From Halobacillus karajensis (lineage in GTDB: Bacteria; Bacillota; Bacilli; Bacillales; Halobacillaceae), in assembly GCF_900108515.1 (NCBI RefSeq), contig NZ_FNWW01000001.1, forward strand, positions 930,001 through 994,000: DNA of 64,000 bases, given 5' to 3'. The notes below the pieces were generated by a model. The model saw only the letters and a program-made list of their open reading frames with translations. It had not been told where the DNA came from and did not search any database. Positions 1 to 8,262 of this stretch are shown one piece after another; within the stretch, counting starts at the first letter, position 1, and each line of letters opens with the position of its first letter. The translations under genes and the position numbers were made by a program.

Positions 1-785
1 TCTCGAACCATTTCAGGTACGTTATTGTTCGGATTGGCACCTAACGAGCCGCTGCATAAAGTCAATCCATTGTAAGGATCATCTACTAAATTCAAAAATC
101 GCTGTACATTTTCTTTATTGGTCATAATCCTCGGCAAACCAAATACAGACCAAGGTGGATCATCGGGATGGATTCCCATTTTAATGTCGTTTTCTTTAGC
201 GACAGGAATAACTCTTTCTAAGAAGTATTGCAAATTTGACCATAAGTCTTCCTCTGTAACGCCCTTGTACTTTTCAAACAAGTCAGCTAAATGTTCGAGG
301 CGTTCAGGCTCCCAGCCTGGCATTGTATACTCGGAGTTTTCGGATATATTGGTGACAAGCTCCATAGGATCTATATCTTCGATTTTCGATTTTTCAAAGA
401 AAAGGGCTGTCGATCCGTCATCCATTTCTTCAAACAAATTCGTTCGCGTCCAGTCAAATACTGGCATGAAGTTATAACAAATGACCTTCACTCCAACTCT
501 CGCCAGCTTTTCTATCGTTTTAATATAGTTATCAATGTACTGATCTCTTGTAGAAAGACCTAACTTGATATCCTCATGGACATTTACACTTTCGACCACA
601 TCGATATTTAATCCATGTTTATCGGCCTGCTCCTTAACTTCCATGATTTTATCCATCGGCCACTCTTCTCCCGCTGGAACATCATGTAGTGCCCAGACAA
701 CACCATCGACTCCGGGGATTTGTTTGATATGTCTTAATTGGACGCCGTCGTTTCCTTCCCCAAACCAACGCATGGTCATTTTCAT
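1..785 (-). CDS. uxuA: Mannonate dehydratase (3' end outside window)
   Basis: UxuA converts D-mannonate to 2-keto-3-deoxy-gluconate in hexuronate breakdown. I translated the reverse strand by hand from the ATG at 785: the product starts MKMTMRWFGEG and shows family landmarks such as WALHDVPAGEEW near residue 32, HPDDPP (probable metal-binding His) and CSGSLG close to the window edge. GGAGTGA lies about 7 bases before the ATG. About 261 codons are present; the family is usually about 350, so the C-terminus lies beyond position 1. It is downstream of the zinc dehydrogenase and TRAP genes on the same strand, which suggests one operon. Product is secure; the end is unknown. Confidence 0.93.
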   Translation of the reverse strand, partial: MKMTMRWFGEGNDGVQLRHIKQIPGVDGVVWALHDVPAGEEWPMDKIMEVKEQADKHGLNIDVVESVNVHEDIKLGLSTRDQYIDNYIKTIEKLARVGVKVICYNFMPVFDWTRTNLFEEMDDGSTALFFEKSKIEDIDPMELVTNISENSEYTMPGWEPERLEHLADLFEKYKGVTEEDLWSNLQYFLERVIPVAKENDIKMGIHPDDPPWSVFGLPRIMTNKENVQRFLNLVDDPYNGLTLCSGSLGANPNNNVPEMVR

Positions 786-832
786 AAAATCCTTCACTCC
801 CTCTCGATTGTCCATAACCTTCCTTACAGTCC

Positions 833-1849
833 TTATAGCTTTATAACAACTTTCCGTACTTCTGGATGCGCTTCTTCCATCAGTTGAAAAGCTTCCTTCG
901 CTTCATTCAAATCATATTGATGACTAACTAAATCTTCTACATGGAGTTGTTGAGAATTAAACATTTCCACAACTGGACCAAAACGGTGAGTTTGCAATCG
1001 GGAACCGCAAATCGTCAGTTCCTTTTTGGTAATATCCACTTGAGCAATTTCGGAAAATTTTTGGTCAAATCCGAGCAAAACTACTCTGGCTGCAACAGAG
1101 GTAACAGCAATGGCCTGTTCCACAGTTTGCGGGAAACCTACAGCATCAATGACTACATTCGCTCCCATCCCGCTTGTCCATCGGGACACTTGTTCTTCTA
1201 CATTTTCCTGTTGAGGATTGATAAGGTCATCTGCCCCCCATCTTTCTGCGAAAGCGAGTCGTTTTTCGTTAATATCCGAAATAGCCACCTTTGCACCAGC
1301 CTGCTTTGCCATTTTCAAACAGCATAAGCCGATAGGACCTGCTCCGATAATAAAAACATGGTCTCCCTCCTGGACCTGGCCACGGTAGATCGATTGAGCC
1401 CCTATAGTAAATGGCTCGATTAAGGCGATTTCCTTCCAATCCAGGGATTCATCGACTTTATGAACCAAACTCTCCGGCATCACCATTGTTTCACGGCCTC
1501 CACCTTCACGATGAACCCCGTAAACTTCCACCTTTTCACAAACATTCGGACGACCTTGCTGGCAAGCGTAACATTCTCCACATGAGGTCATTGGTTCTAT
1601 AACAACCTTGTCTCCAACTTTCAATGCAGTGACTTCCTCACCAATTTCTACAATCTCTCCTGCCACTTCATGGCCAATTACTCTCGGATAGCTGGCGAAT
1701 GGATTTTCTCCATGAAGAATATGCATATCTGAACCACAAATCCCCATGACCTTCATACGGATTTTCACTTCAGATGGGTGAATGATTTCAGGTGCTTCCA
1801 TTTCTACGACTTGCAAGTTACCAGGTTCTTTCACTTGAATAGCTTTCAA
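833..1849 (-). CDS. Zinc-dependent sugar-acid/alcohol dehydrogenase (MDR family)
   Basis: A 338-residue medium-chain dehydrogenase. The catalytic zinc motif is GICGSDMHILHG near residues 37-48 with GHEVAG following. The structural zinc site has four cysteines (C-GEC-YAC-QQGRPNVC, about residues 90-104). The Rossmann motif is GAGPIGL near residue 170. The family includes sorbitol, L-idonate and L-galactonate 5-dehydrogenases. Its place between mannonate dehydratase and a TRAP transporter suggests oxidation of an aldonate such as L-galactonate or L-gulonate to the matching keto-uronate, or mannonate oxidoreductase activity replacing UxuB. The family call is firm; the substrate is inferred from context only. 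Confidence 0.85.
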   Translation of the reverse strand: MKAIQVKEPGNLQVVEMEAPEIIHPSEVKIRMKVMGICGSDMHILHGENPFASYPRVIGHEVAGEIVEIGEEVTALKVGDKVVIEPMTSCGECYACQQGRPNVCEKVEVYGVHREGGGRETMVMPESLVHKVDESLDWKEIALIEPFTIGAQSIYRGQVQEGDHVFIIGAGPIGLCCLKMAKQAGAKVAISDINEKRLAFAERWGADDLINPQQENVEEQVSRWTSGMGANVVIDAVGFPQTVEQAIAVTSVAARVVLLGFDQKFSEIAQVDITKKELTICGSRLQTHRFGPVVEMFNSQQLHVEDLVSHQYDLNEAKEAFQLMEEAHPEVRKVVIKL

Positions 1850-1867
1850 TTTAGGCCCTCCTTCTCA

Positions 1868-3142
1868 TTAATCAAACAAGCCAGGCAAGAATAGTGTTAA
1901 TTGTGGAACGAAACTTACGAGTAATAAGACTAATAAACTAACGCCCAAGAATGGTAATAATGCTTTGGAAGCACGCCCGATGGATACTTTACCAATACTC
2001 GATGCAACAAATAGGCAGACACCTACAGGTGGAGTAGATAAACCAATCATTAGATTCAATACCATCAGCACCCCAAAATGAACGGGGTCCATACCGATTT
2101 GGGTAGCTACTGGTAATAGCACTGGGAACAAGATAACTAACGCTGCTATCGTTTCCATAAATGTCCCGACAAAAAGCAGTAATAGATTCAGTAAAAGAAT
2201 CACGACAATAGGATTTTCAGAGATAGCCAGAATCGTATCTGCTACTAACTGAGGGATCTGTTCACTTACAAGGATCCAGCCGAATAGGTTTGCAAAACCA
2301 ACTAATATCATAATGCCAGCTGTCGTCACCATAGAATCCAAGAAGATCTTCGGAATCATTTTGAGCTTCAAATCACGGTAAACGAATAATCCGACTATTA
2401 AGGCATAAACAACAGCTACGATCGATGCTTCTGTAGGTGTAAAGTAACCACTAAGGATTCCGAACAGAATAACGAGGGTCATCATCAGTGCCCAAAAAGC
2501 TCCAGAAAATGATTGGACGACAACTGAGAAGGGTTGACGTTGTCCCTTTGGATACTTTTTCTTCTTAGAAATAATGTAAGTCAATACCATAAGACTGACC
2601 CCAAGAAGAATACCAGGGATGGTTCCTGCTAAGAATAAGTCCCCTATAGACACAGTTGCTAAAGTTCCTAAAATAATCATAGGAAGCGATGGCGGGATAA
2701 TTGGACCAATCGTTGACGAAGAAGAAGTGACAGCTACAGAAAATGAAGAATCATACCCCTCTTTTTTCATAGCAGGAATCATGACAGACCCTATACTAGC
2801 TGTATCCGCAAGAGCTGTTCCGGATATCCCTGCAAATCCCATGGAGGATCCGACGTTTGCCAAACCTAATCCACCCCTAATATGGCCAACAAGATTATTT
2901 GTAAATTGAATAATGCGTTCGGTAATCCCCCCGGCATTCATCAAGTTTCCAGCTAAAATGAACCCAGGAATACAAAGCAATGTGAATGAATTAATTCCAC
3001 CAAACATTTTTTGGGGGATAATATTCAAGGGAATATCGGCAATCACGATATAAACCAAAGAAGAAATACCAAGACTAAAGGCAATAGGTACACTTAAAGA
3101 TATTAGGACTAAGAATGATATAAATAAGACGAGCGCCATCAT
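1868..3142 (-). CDS. TRAP transporter large permease (DctM type)
   Basis: A 424-residue, very hydrophobic protein with about 12 predicted membrane segments. The DctM family signature is clear (PLNIIPQKMFGGINSF near the start, then AGISGTALADTASIG and IGPIIPPS), typical of the large TRAP subunit that forms the sodium-driven substrate path. Its ATG overlaps the small-subunit stop codon by 4 bp, so the two are translationally coupled. With the small permease and the lipoprotein receptor upstream it forms a complete tripartite importer. Given uxuA downstream, the cargo is probably a hexuronate or aldonate; that is inference. Confidence 0.93.
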   Translation of the reverse strand: MMALVLFISFLVLISLSVPIAFSLGISSLVYIVIADIPLNIIPQKMFGGINSFTLLCIPGFILAGNLMNAGGITERIIQFTNNLVGHIRGGLGLANVGSSMGFAGISGTALADTASIGSVMIPAMKKEGYDSSFSVAVTSSSSTIGPIIPPSLPMIILGTLATVSIGDLFLAGTIPGILLGVSLMVLTYIISKKKKYPKGQRQPFSVVVQSFSGAFWALMMTLVILFGILSGYFTPTEASIVAVVYALIVGLFVYRDLKLKMIPKIFLDSMVTTAGIMILVGFANLFGWILVSEQIPQLVADTILAISENPIVVILLLNLLLLFVGTFMETIAALVILFPVLLPVATQIGMDPVHFGVLMVLNLMIGLSTPPVGVCLFVASSIGKVSIGRASKALLPFLGVSLLVLLLVSFVPQLTLFLPGLFD

Positions 3143-3618
3143 GGCTGTACACCTTCTTTCTGACTACCCTTTACTACGGCATAGATGTTCAAAAAGCTAT
3201 AGAACGATAGAAGGACAAAGGTCATCATCATACTCAGATTGATATAATACATCTCAATCGCTAAGGTAGCAGATGATTGGTTCCGTCCAAGTAAAGCAAA
3301 GTCATAGGAATGAGAAATTAAAAATACGGAAAAGGACCCAATGATAAAGTAAACGACGGCGTCATAATATTTCCTGAATTTTCCTGGAAGGAAATTCAAG
3401 AAAAGGTCTACTCTGACGTATTCCCGCTTCTCCATTGCAATCGGTGCTGAAAAAGCGATAGCATATATAAATAGAAAACGCGAGAGCTCTTCCGTCCAAA
3501 CAAAAGAGAATGGAGAATAGCGACCTATAATTTGAATGAGCACAACGATCACAAGGGCAGTGAAAGTTACTATGGTTAATAATTTCAGTAAACGACTTAG
3601 CACATTAACAGCTTTCAT
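3139..3618 (-). CDS. TRAP transporter small permease (DctQ type)
   Basis: About 159 residues with four membrane segments, the usual DctQ layout. Residues with WTEELSRFLFIYAIAFSAPIAM match the family. I chose the ATG at 3618 because AAAGGGTGA lies 5-6 bases before it. A longer frame to 3684 adds 22 residues but has no good ribosome site and begins right at the receptor stop codon. The gene sits between receptor and large permease and overlaps the latter by 4 bp. It anchors the large subunit and completes the transporter. Confidence 0.88.
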   Translation of the reverse strand: MKAVNVLSRLLKLLTIVTFTALVIVVLIQIIGRYSPFSFVWTEELSRFLFIYAIAFSAPIAMEKREYVRVDLFLNFLPGKFRKYYDAVVYFIIGSFSVFLISHSYDFALLGRNQSSATLAIEMYYINLSMMMTFVLLSFYSFLNIYAVVKGSQKEGVQP

Positions 3619-3686
3619 GTTGTTCACCCTTTTTGAATAGAATAGGGCAAACATTCCTCCATCGAAGAATGTTTGCCAGTTCATGA

Positions 3687-4682
3687 TTATTCGCCAGCTT
3701 CGACGATTTTTTCATACAATTCAAGCTGTTTTTCTGACAAGCTTTTCTCTACAGCTGGTTTCATAGCCTTACTAAGGGCATCTTGATCGACTTCCACAAA
3801 TTCCATGCCTTCATCTTTCAGACTCTGTGTAATTTCAGCCGTTTCAGATTCATATAGGTCCATACCGTAAGATTGTGCTTCAGCGGCTGCTTCTTGAACA
3901 GCTTTTTGCGTGTCTTCATCCAATGCTTCAAATTGCTCGTTACCTACCACTACATAGATCCAGGAATATACATGTTCCGTCAAATTGACATAGTCTTGCA
4001 CCTCAGCAAAACCAGCACTTTTAATCAAGTCGACAGGGTTTTCTTGACCATCAATAACTCCTTGTTGTAATCCGGTAAACACTTCACTGAAGTCCATCAC
4101 TTGAGGTCTTGCACCAGCAGCCTCCCATGCATCCATGAATAGAGGCACATTAGGGACACGCATTTTGAAACCTTCCAGGTCAGACGGGGTTTCGATAGGC
4201 TCATTTGATGTCAAGTTACGAGGGGCACGCATGTGATAATAGAGGGGTGTGACACCGACATTTTCTTTAATACTTCCTTCGATTTCCTCCCCAATTTCTC
4301 CCTCGACCACACTTTTCAGGTGATCTTCACCTTTGAATGCATAAGGCGCGGCCATCAATGCTGCTTCTGGAGCCCAGTTCTGCATTGTTTCTCCCGAGAT
4401 AGTCATATCAACGGTTCCAGCTTCAATACCGTTTAGCACTTCTGTTTCAGAGCCCAGCTGCTCATTTGGATAAATTTCGATTTGCAGCTTCCCATCTGTC
4501 TTTTCATCCACCAGCTCAGCGAATTTTTCAGCTGTTTTATGCCATTGGTGATCTTCATTTGATAGGTGTCCCATTTTCCAAGTGATCGTATCCCCTGAAC
4601 CTGAAGCGCTTTCATCCCCACCGCAAGCAGCCAATAACACCGCTAATATTCCTACTGCGAAAATACTTAACATTTTTTTCAA
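3687..4682 (-). CDS. TRAP transporter substrate-binding lipoprotein (DctP type)
   Basis: A 331-residue extracytoplasmic receptor. The N-terminus is a lipoprotein signal (MKKMLSIFAVGILAVLLAAC, lipobox LAAC) so the mature protein is membrane-tethered, as is usual for Gram-positive TRAP receptors. The body has DctP landmarks: a QLGSETE motif near residue 75, an R-P-xxL-T region around residue 150 (the conserved arginine that binds the substrate carboxylate) and GxxDGQENP near residue 213. It is the first transporter gene of the cluster. The ligand is likely a sugar acid from context. Confidence 0.92.
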   Translation of the reverse strand: MKKMLSIFAVGILAVLLAACGGDESASGSGDTITWKMGHLSNEDHQWHKTAEKFAELVDEKTDGKLQIEIYPNEQLGSETEVLNGIEAGTVDMTISGETMQNWAPEAALMAAPYAFKGEDHLKSVVEGEIGEEIEGSIKENVGVTPLYYHMRAPRNLTSNEPIETPSDLEGFKMRVPNVPLFMDAWEAAGARPQVMDFSEVFTGLQQGVIDGQENPVDLIKSAGFAEVQDYVNLTEHVYSWIYVVVGNEQFEALDEDTQKAVQEAAAEAQSYGMDLYESETAEITQSLKDEGMEFVEVDQDALSKAMKPAVEKSLSEKQLELYEKIVEAGE

Positions 4683-4735
4683 TTGAGTGACCTCCTTGAA
4701 TTTTTATCTATCCCTTAAGGCGAGAACTTTCTCCC

Positions 4736-5749
4736 TCACTGGGACTTTAAATAATCATAAATGCTCTTTGGAACAGGTATTCCTTCTATTTTTCGAGCCT
4801 CTTCCTTCCATTGTTCTGGTTCTCCTGGAACCATTACTGAGGAGACTCCCTCTGCAGGCTGGACGGCATGTAATTCATCAATCATCTGGTCTATATTTGA
4901 GAGGAACTCCTTTTTACCAATGAACAACCCCGGGTTAATCGTTACAATGACATGACTCAACTGGCGATAGTTGTTGTAATCACCATACATAGGGGGAATA
5001 TCTGGTCCGAAAGTTGACCCTGTTAGTACTCCTGTCATGACATCCACGACTAACCCTAACCCATATCCCTTGGGCCCACTTGCCGGCAGTAAATGTTTGA
5101 CGAGATTCGGATCTGTGACTGGGTTTCCCTTTTCGTCAACACCCCAATTATCCGGAATCTCCTTCCCTGTTTCTCTCGCATGGAGTACCTTACCGAACGC
5201 TACATTACTTGTCGCCATATCTAAGATCATCGGTTTATGTTTGTTAGCAGGGAAGCCATAAGCAATCGGATTTGTTCCAAAGTAAGGTTCCGCGCCTCCA
5301 AAAGGGACGACTGCACTATCCGTATGAGTCATAACCATACTGATGGTATCTTCTTTAGCTGCCTGCTCTGCATAGTAGGATAAGGCTCCACAGTGGCTGC
5401 TATTTATCACTCCGACGATACCAATCCCATTTTCCTTTGATAGTTTGATAGCTTCATCCATGGCCTCTTTTGTGATGACATGCCCCATGCCATTATCCCC
5501 ATCAAAGAGCGCCCCGGCTGACCCTTTCCTTTCCACTTTAAACTCAGGATTCGCATTCATTCCGCCCATTAGCATTCTTTTTACATAATGTTCTGTTCGC
5601 AATACCCCGTGAGAGCTTACCCCTCTTAAATCTGCATGGATAAGAACATCTGCCACTACTTCCGCATGCTCTTCGCTAACTTCTGCCCCCACTAATTTAT
5701 CAACAACTAGTGCTTTAAGTTCTGCCTGTTGTATAACTACTTCCTCCAT
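4736..5749 (-). CDS. Ldh family (malate/L-lactate dehydrogenase type 2) oxidoreductase
   Basis: A 337-residue NAD(P)H-dependent dehydrogenase of the Ldh_2 superfamily, which includes 2,3-diketo-L-gulonate reductase (YiaK), ureidoglycolate and sulfolactate dehydrogenases. Diagnostic stretches are HADLRGVSSHGV near residue 50 (catalytic His), SSHCGALSYY near 125 and GTNPIAYGFP near 163, and DVMTGVLTG near 240. It is the first gene of the minus-strand cluster, about 55 bp before the TRAP receptor, directly downstream of the operator/cre region. It most likely reduces or oxidises a keto sugar acid taken up by the transporter; the exact substrate cannot be read from sequence. Confidence 0.85.
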   Translation of the reverse strand: MEEVVIQQAELKALVVDKLVGAEVSEEHAEVVADVLIHADLRGVSSHGVLRTEHYVKRMLMGGMNANPEFKVERKGSAGALFDGDNGMGHVITKEAMDEAIKLSKENGIGIVGVINSSHCGALSYYAEQAAKEDTISMVMTHTDSAVVPFGGAEPYFGTNPIAYGFPANKHKPMILDMATSNVAFGKVLHARETGKEIPDNWGVDEKGNPVTDPNLVKHLLPASGPKGYGLGLVVDVMTGVLTGSTFGPDIPPMYGDYNNYRQLSHVIVTINPGLFIGKKEFLSNIDQMIDELHAVQPAEGVSSVMVPGEPEQWKEEARKIEGIPVPKSIYDYLKSQ

Positions 5750-5963
5750 ACCAAACCCCTCCCTTTCTACTTATTTAGAATCTCCCTGCATGATAAAAAT
5801 TTTTCTTTCTATTCAACTTTTTCATCTCGCCGAATTCTCCCTTTCCCAGCCGATAAATCAAACCGGTCCTCAAATTACCCTTGATTACTTATGAAGAATA
5901 TGGCATGTGCCATCGGACCAGCAACAGGAATGGAAGGACCTAACATTGCTTCTATCATCTTTA

Positions 5964-6004
5964 TAAATCGGTTTACTAAATCGTTTCACTAAACCGGTTT
6001 AGTG
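5964..6004. promoter_or_regulatory. LacI-type operator pair upstream of the sugar-acid cluster
   Basis: Positions 5987-6004 are a perfect 18-bp palindrome, CACTAAACCGGTTTAGTG, with the central CG typical of LacI-family operators. An imperfect 12-bp copy (TAAATCGGTTTA) lies at 5964-5975, and an AAACCGGT half-copy near 5866. On the minus strand a -10-like TATGATAAT lies just upstream (around 6008-6016), so a repressor bound here would block the cluster promoter. The regulator gene is not in the window. Confidence 0.65.
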
Positions 6005-6017
6005 AGATATTATCATA

Positions 6018-6032
6018 ATGAAAGCGTTTTTA
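6018..6032. promoter_or_regulatory. Candidate cre (CcpA) site
   Basis: ATGAAAGCGTTTTTA fits the Bacillus cre consensus WTGNAANCGNWWNCW with one mismatch. It lies immediately upstream of the LacI-type palindrome and next to the probable -10 of the minus-strand sugar-acid cluster, where catabolite repression would be expected. Confidence 0.5.
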
Positions 6033-6256
6033 AAATAGAAAGTTTTAATTTTTCCAACAATTTGTTTTTTACTAGAGGGGATCGCTCTATGGTTTAATAA
6101 GAAACAAACAAGAAACATAAATGAATATTTTTTAATTAACAGCATGGGGCTGAGTGGGATAGATGGAAGTGTTTACTTAGAGGAATATGATAAATTTTAA
6201 AGAGTGTAATGGTACGATGATTTAGTGTCTGCCTCTTTTCCACGCGCTTATAAAAA

Positions 6257-6277
6257 TCCCCCTCATCACGAGGAGGA
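6257..6277 (-). terminator. Intrinsic terminator of the tetR gene
   Basis: On the minus strand a short GC-rich hairpin (TCCTCCTC / GAGGGGGA with one G-U pair) is followed by ATTTTTAT. It overlaps the last codons and stop of the TetR gene. Confidence 0.5.
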
Positions 6278-6886
6278 CACACCTAACGCCATTTTCAAAT
6301 AATCTACGAACAAAACAGACTGATCCTCCAACCTTACTTTTTTCTCTGACAAAATCGCATGATCCAAAGCTAGACCATCCACAAAGGTGATGATGGAACG
6401 CGCAAGAAGTTCGCTGTCATAGCGGTCGCTGAATTCGCCGGCTTCCTGACCGGCTTTTATGATTTCATTGTAAGTGCTGAGTACGAGTTCATACCTTTTT
6501 TCACCGTAGGATCGGCGCCGTTCATCGTTACGTCCGGTGATAAAGAATTCGAGTTTGCTAGGAGCGAGTGGATCCATCCTAGTGTCCGGATGGCCGTCTT
6601 CTCCAAACATCAACTGCATCAGCAGCCTCCAATGAGATTCTACTTTTTCAAGAGAGACTCCAGCTGTTTCTGCTTCCTCCGTGAGCCCCTCTTCAAGCAG
6701 TGCTTCAAATAGATCTTCTTTGTTTGAAAAATATTGATAAAGGCCTCCGCGGCTGACACCAGCCTCTTCCATGATATGTTTCATCGTGGTATGTTCATAG
6801 CCGTGTTTGATGAAGACTCTTGTAGCGGCTTCCATGATGTCAGCCCGTCGTTGCTTCATGTGTTCCCTGCTTACTCGCGGAGACAT
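6266..6886 (-). CDS. TetR family transcriptional regulator
   Basis: A 206-residue regulator with an N-terminal TetR helix-turn-helix (ADIMEAATRVFIKHGYEHTTMKHIMEEAGVSRGGLYQYFSNKEDLF, residues about 14-59) and a helical ligand domain. The ATG at 6886 has GGGGGAAT 7-8 bases upstream. The gene overlaps the MFS transporter upstream of it by 47 bp and is co-transcribed with it. It most likely represses the pair by binding the twin palindromes ahead of the transporter gene. The ligand is unknown. Confidence 0.9.
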   Translation of the reverse strand: MSPRVSREHMKQRRADIMEAATRVFIKHGYEHTTMKHIMEEAGVSRGGLYQYFSNKEDLFEALLEEGLTEEAETAGVSLEKVESHWRLLMQLMFGEDGHPDTRMDPLAPSKLEFFITGRNDERRRSYGEKRYELVLSTYNEIIKAGQEAGEFSDRYDSELLARSIITFVDGLALDHAILSEKKVRLEDQSVLFVDYLKMALGVSSS

Positions 6887-8102
6887 CTGTATTCCCCCGT
6901 TCTACTTTTCGTTTTGTCATCCATCCAATCAGAGATACGAAAACTAAAAGACTTGCTGTAATCGTGAAGGTCGGAATCACTCCAATAACCGTCGCAATCC
7001 AGCCTCCAAAAAGAGGACCAATAATGGTCGCTGTCGTCATCACACTGTTGATGACCCCAAATACACGTCCAGTCATATGGACAGGAGTATGGACCTGAAT
7101 CGTTGCCTGAAAAGGAACGAAAATCAAGCTCGCAGAAAAACCTGCTGTGAAACCCATGCCCGGACCCCAGATAAGTGAATAGTTAAGATCATAATGGGTC
7201 AGTAATCCCATGACACCAAAACTGACCCCAATACCACAAACACCAAGTAACATTAGGGGGTATGGTTTGTAGTCCGTCTTTTTAGCTAAAAGAAATCCGG
7301 CTACAAACATACCGAGACCAGATCCTGTAACAAGGTATCCGAATAAATCCGGCGAGGCATCCGTCAATTCTCTGATCAGAACAATCAACTGGGAATCGGC
7401 CGATTGAAGAATCAAGAGACTGATACCGACGAGGACTAACCCCGTGATCATGAAACGGCTCGATTTAAGAAAAGAAAAGCCGGCGCTGAATTCTTGCTTA
7501 AACGAACCCTGTTCAGTGGTAGATTCCGAAGGTTCCAGACCCCCCGCGTTTGGAATGAATAATAGAATCAGAGCGGATACGAAGAACGTGGCGGAATCGA
7601 TGACAAATACCTGCTGGGCACCGAAAATGGCCACGAGAAGGCCACTGACCAGCGGTCCGAGAATTTTTGTCGAGGAATCGATCATTGATGTAATGGACAT
7701 CGCACCTTTCATATCCTCTTCAGGCACTAATTCCTTCAGTTTCCCGTTCTTTGCAGGGATGAATAATGCCGAGAAAATGCCCACCGTAAGTAAGGTCGTG
7801 TACACTATCCAAAGCGAAGTGGCGACCGTCAAAATTAAGATTAATACCGCTCTTACAACATCGGAAACAATCATCAATGTTTTCCGGTTGAAGCGGTCTG
7901 CGGCTATGCCGGCCACAGGTCCGAATAAAGCCATTGGCAGGGCTAGGCAGAGAAATACGAACGACACTTGAAGCGGGGATGCGTCCCACTTCAACCCGAC
8001 AAGGGTAATGATCGCGACGATACTAAGCCAGTCGCCAATACTTGAAATAGCCTGGGCAGACATCAGTATCATATATCCTTTATTCTTCATTAAACGTTTC
8101 AT
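6840..8102 (-). CDS. MFS transporter (drug-efflux like)
   Basis: About 420 residues with roughly 12 membrane segments. MFS motif A is visible near residues 68-75 as GIAADRFNRKT. The C-terminus is basic and cytoplasmic. I chose the ATG at 8102 (MKRLMKNKG) because GAGAGGGG lies about 8 bases before it; an in-frame TTG at 8120 would overlap that ribosome site. Pairing with a TetR gene and a twin operator suggests an inducible exporter of a toxic compound. Substrate unknown. Confidence 0.88.
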   Translation of the reverse strand: MKRLMKNKGYMILMSAQAISSIGDWLSIVAIITLVGLKWDASPLQVSFVFLCLALPMALFGPVAGIAADRFNRKTLMIVSDVVRAVLILILTVATSLWIVYTTLLTVGIFSALFIPAKNGKLKELVPEEDMKGAMSITSMIDSSTKILGPLVSGLLVAIFGAQQVFVIDSATFFVSALILLFIPNAGGLEPSESTTEQGSFKQEFSAGFSFLKSSRFMITGLVLVGISLLILQSADSQLIVLIRELTDASPDLFGYLVTGSGLGMFVAGFLLAKKTDYKPYPLMLLGVCGIGVSFGVMGLLTHYDLNYSLIWGPGMGFTAGFSASLIFVPFQATIQVHTPVHMTGRVFGVINSVMTTATIIGPLFGGWIATVIGVIPTFTITASLLVFVSLIGWMTKRKVERGNTDVSASKQGTHEATTG

Positions 8103-8122
8103 AAGAGCGGCCCCTCTCAATT

Positions 8123-8174
8123 AAACGACACTAATGTCGTTTTGTTAAATTCATTATACTGACACAAGTGTCGT
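8123..8174. promoter_or_regulatory. Twin TetR-type operators ahead of the MFS/TetR operon
   Basis: Two related palindromes. The first, 8123-8142, has perfect 8-bp arms AAACGACA / TGTCGTTT around 4 bases. The second, about 8159-8174, centres on GACACAAGTGTC and shares the GACAC..TGTCGT core. Their centres are 34 bp apart, about three helical turns, and they flank the likely promoter of the minus-strand operon. This fits autorepression by the TetR protein of the operon. Confidence 0.7.
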
Positions 8175-8221
8175 TTTGCAACTTCATCATAAAAAGATCC
8201 CCCATTCTTTTTATGACATAA

Positions 8222-8256
8222 AAAAAGTGCTTTTCCCATGTGGAAAAGCACTTTTT
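8222..8256 (-). terminator. Intrinsic terminator of mqo (bidirectional)
   Basis: A 15-bp perfect stem (8222-8236 with 8242-8256, 5-base loop) whose ends are A/T runs on both sides. It follows the mqo stop codon at 8263 on the minus strand. Confidence 0.88.
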
Positions 8257-8262
8257 CAATCT

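Noticed and set aside
7444-7971. 175-codon plus-strand frame
   Set aside because: Antisense to the MFS transporter; low-complexity composition from membrane codons and no ribosome site.
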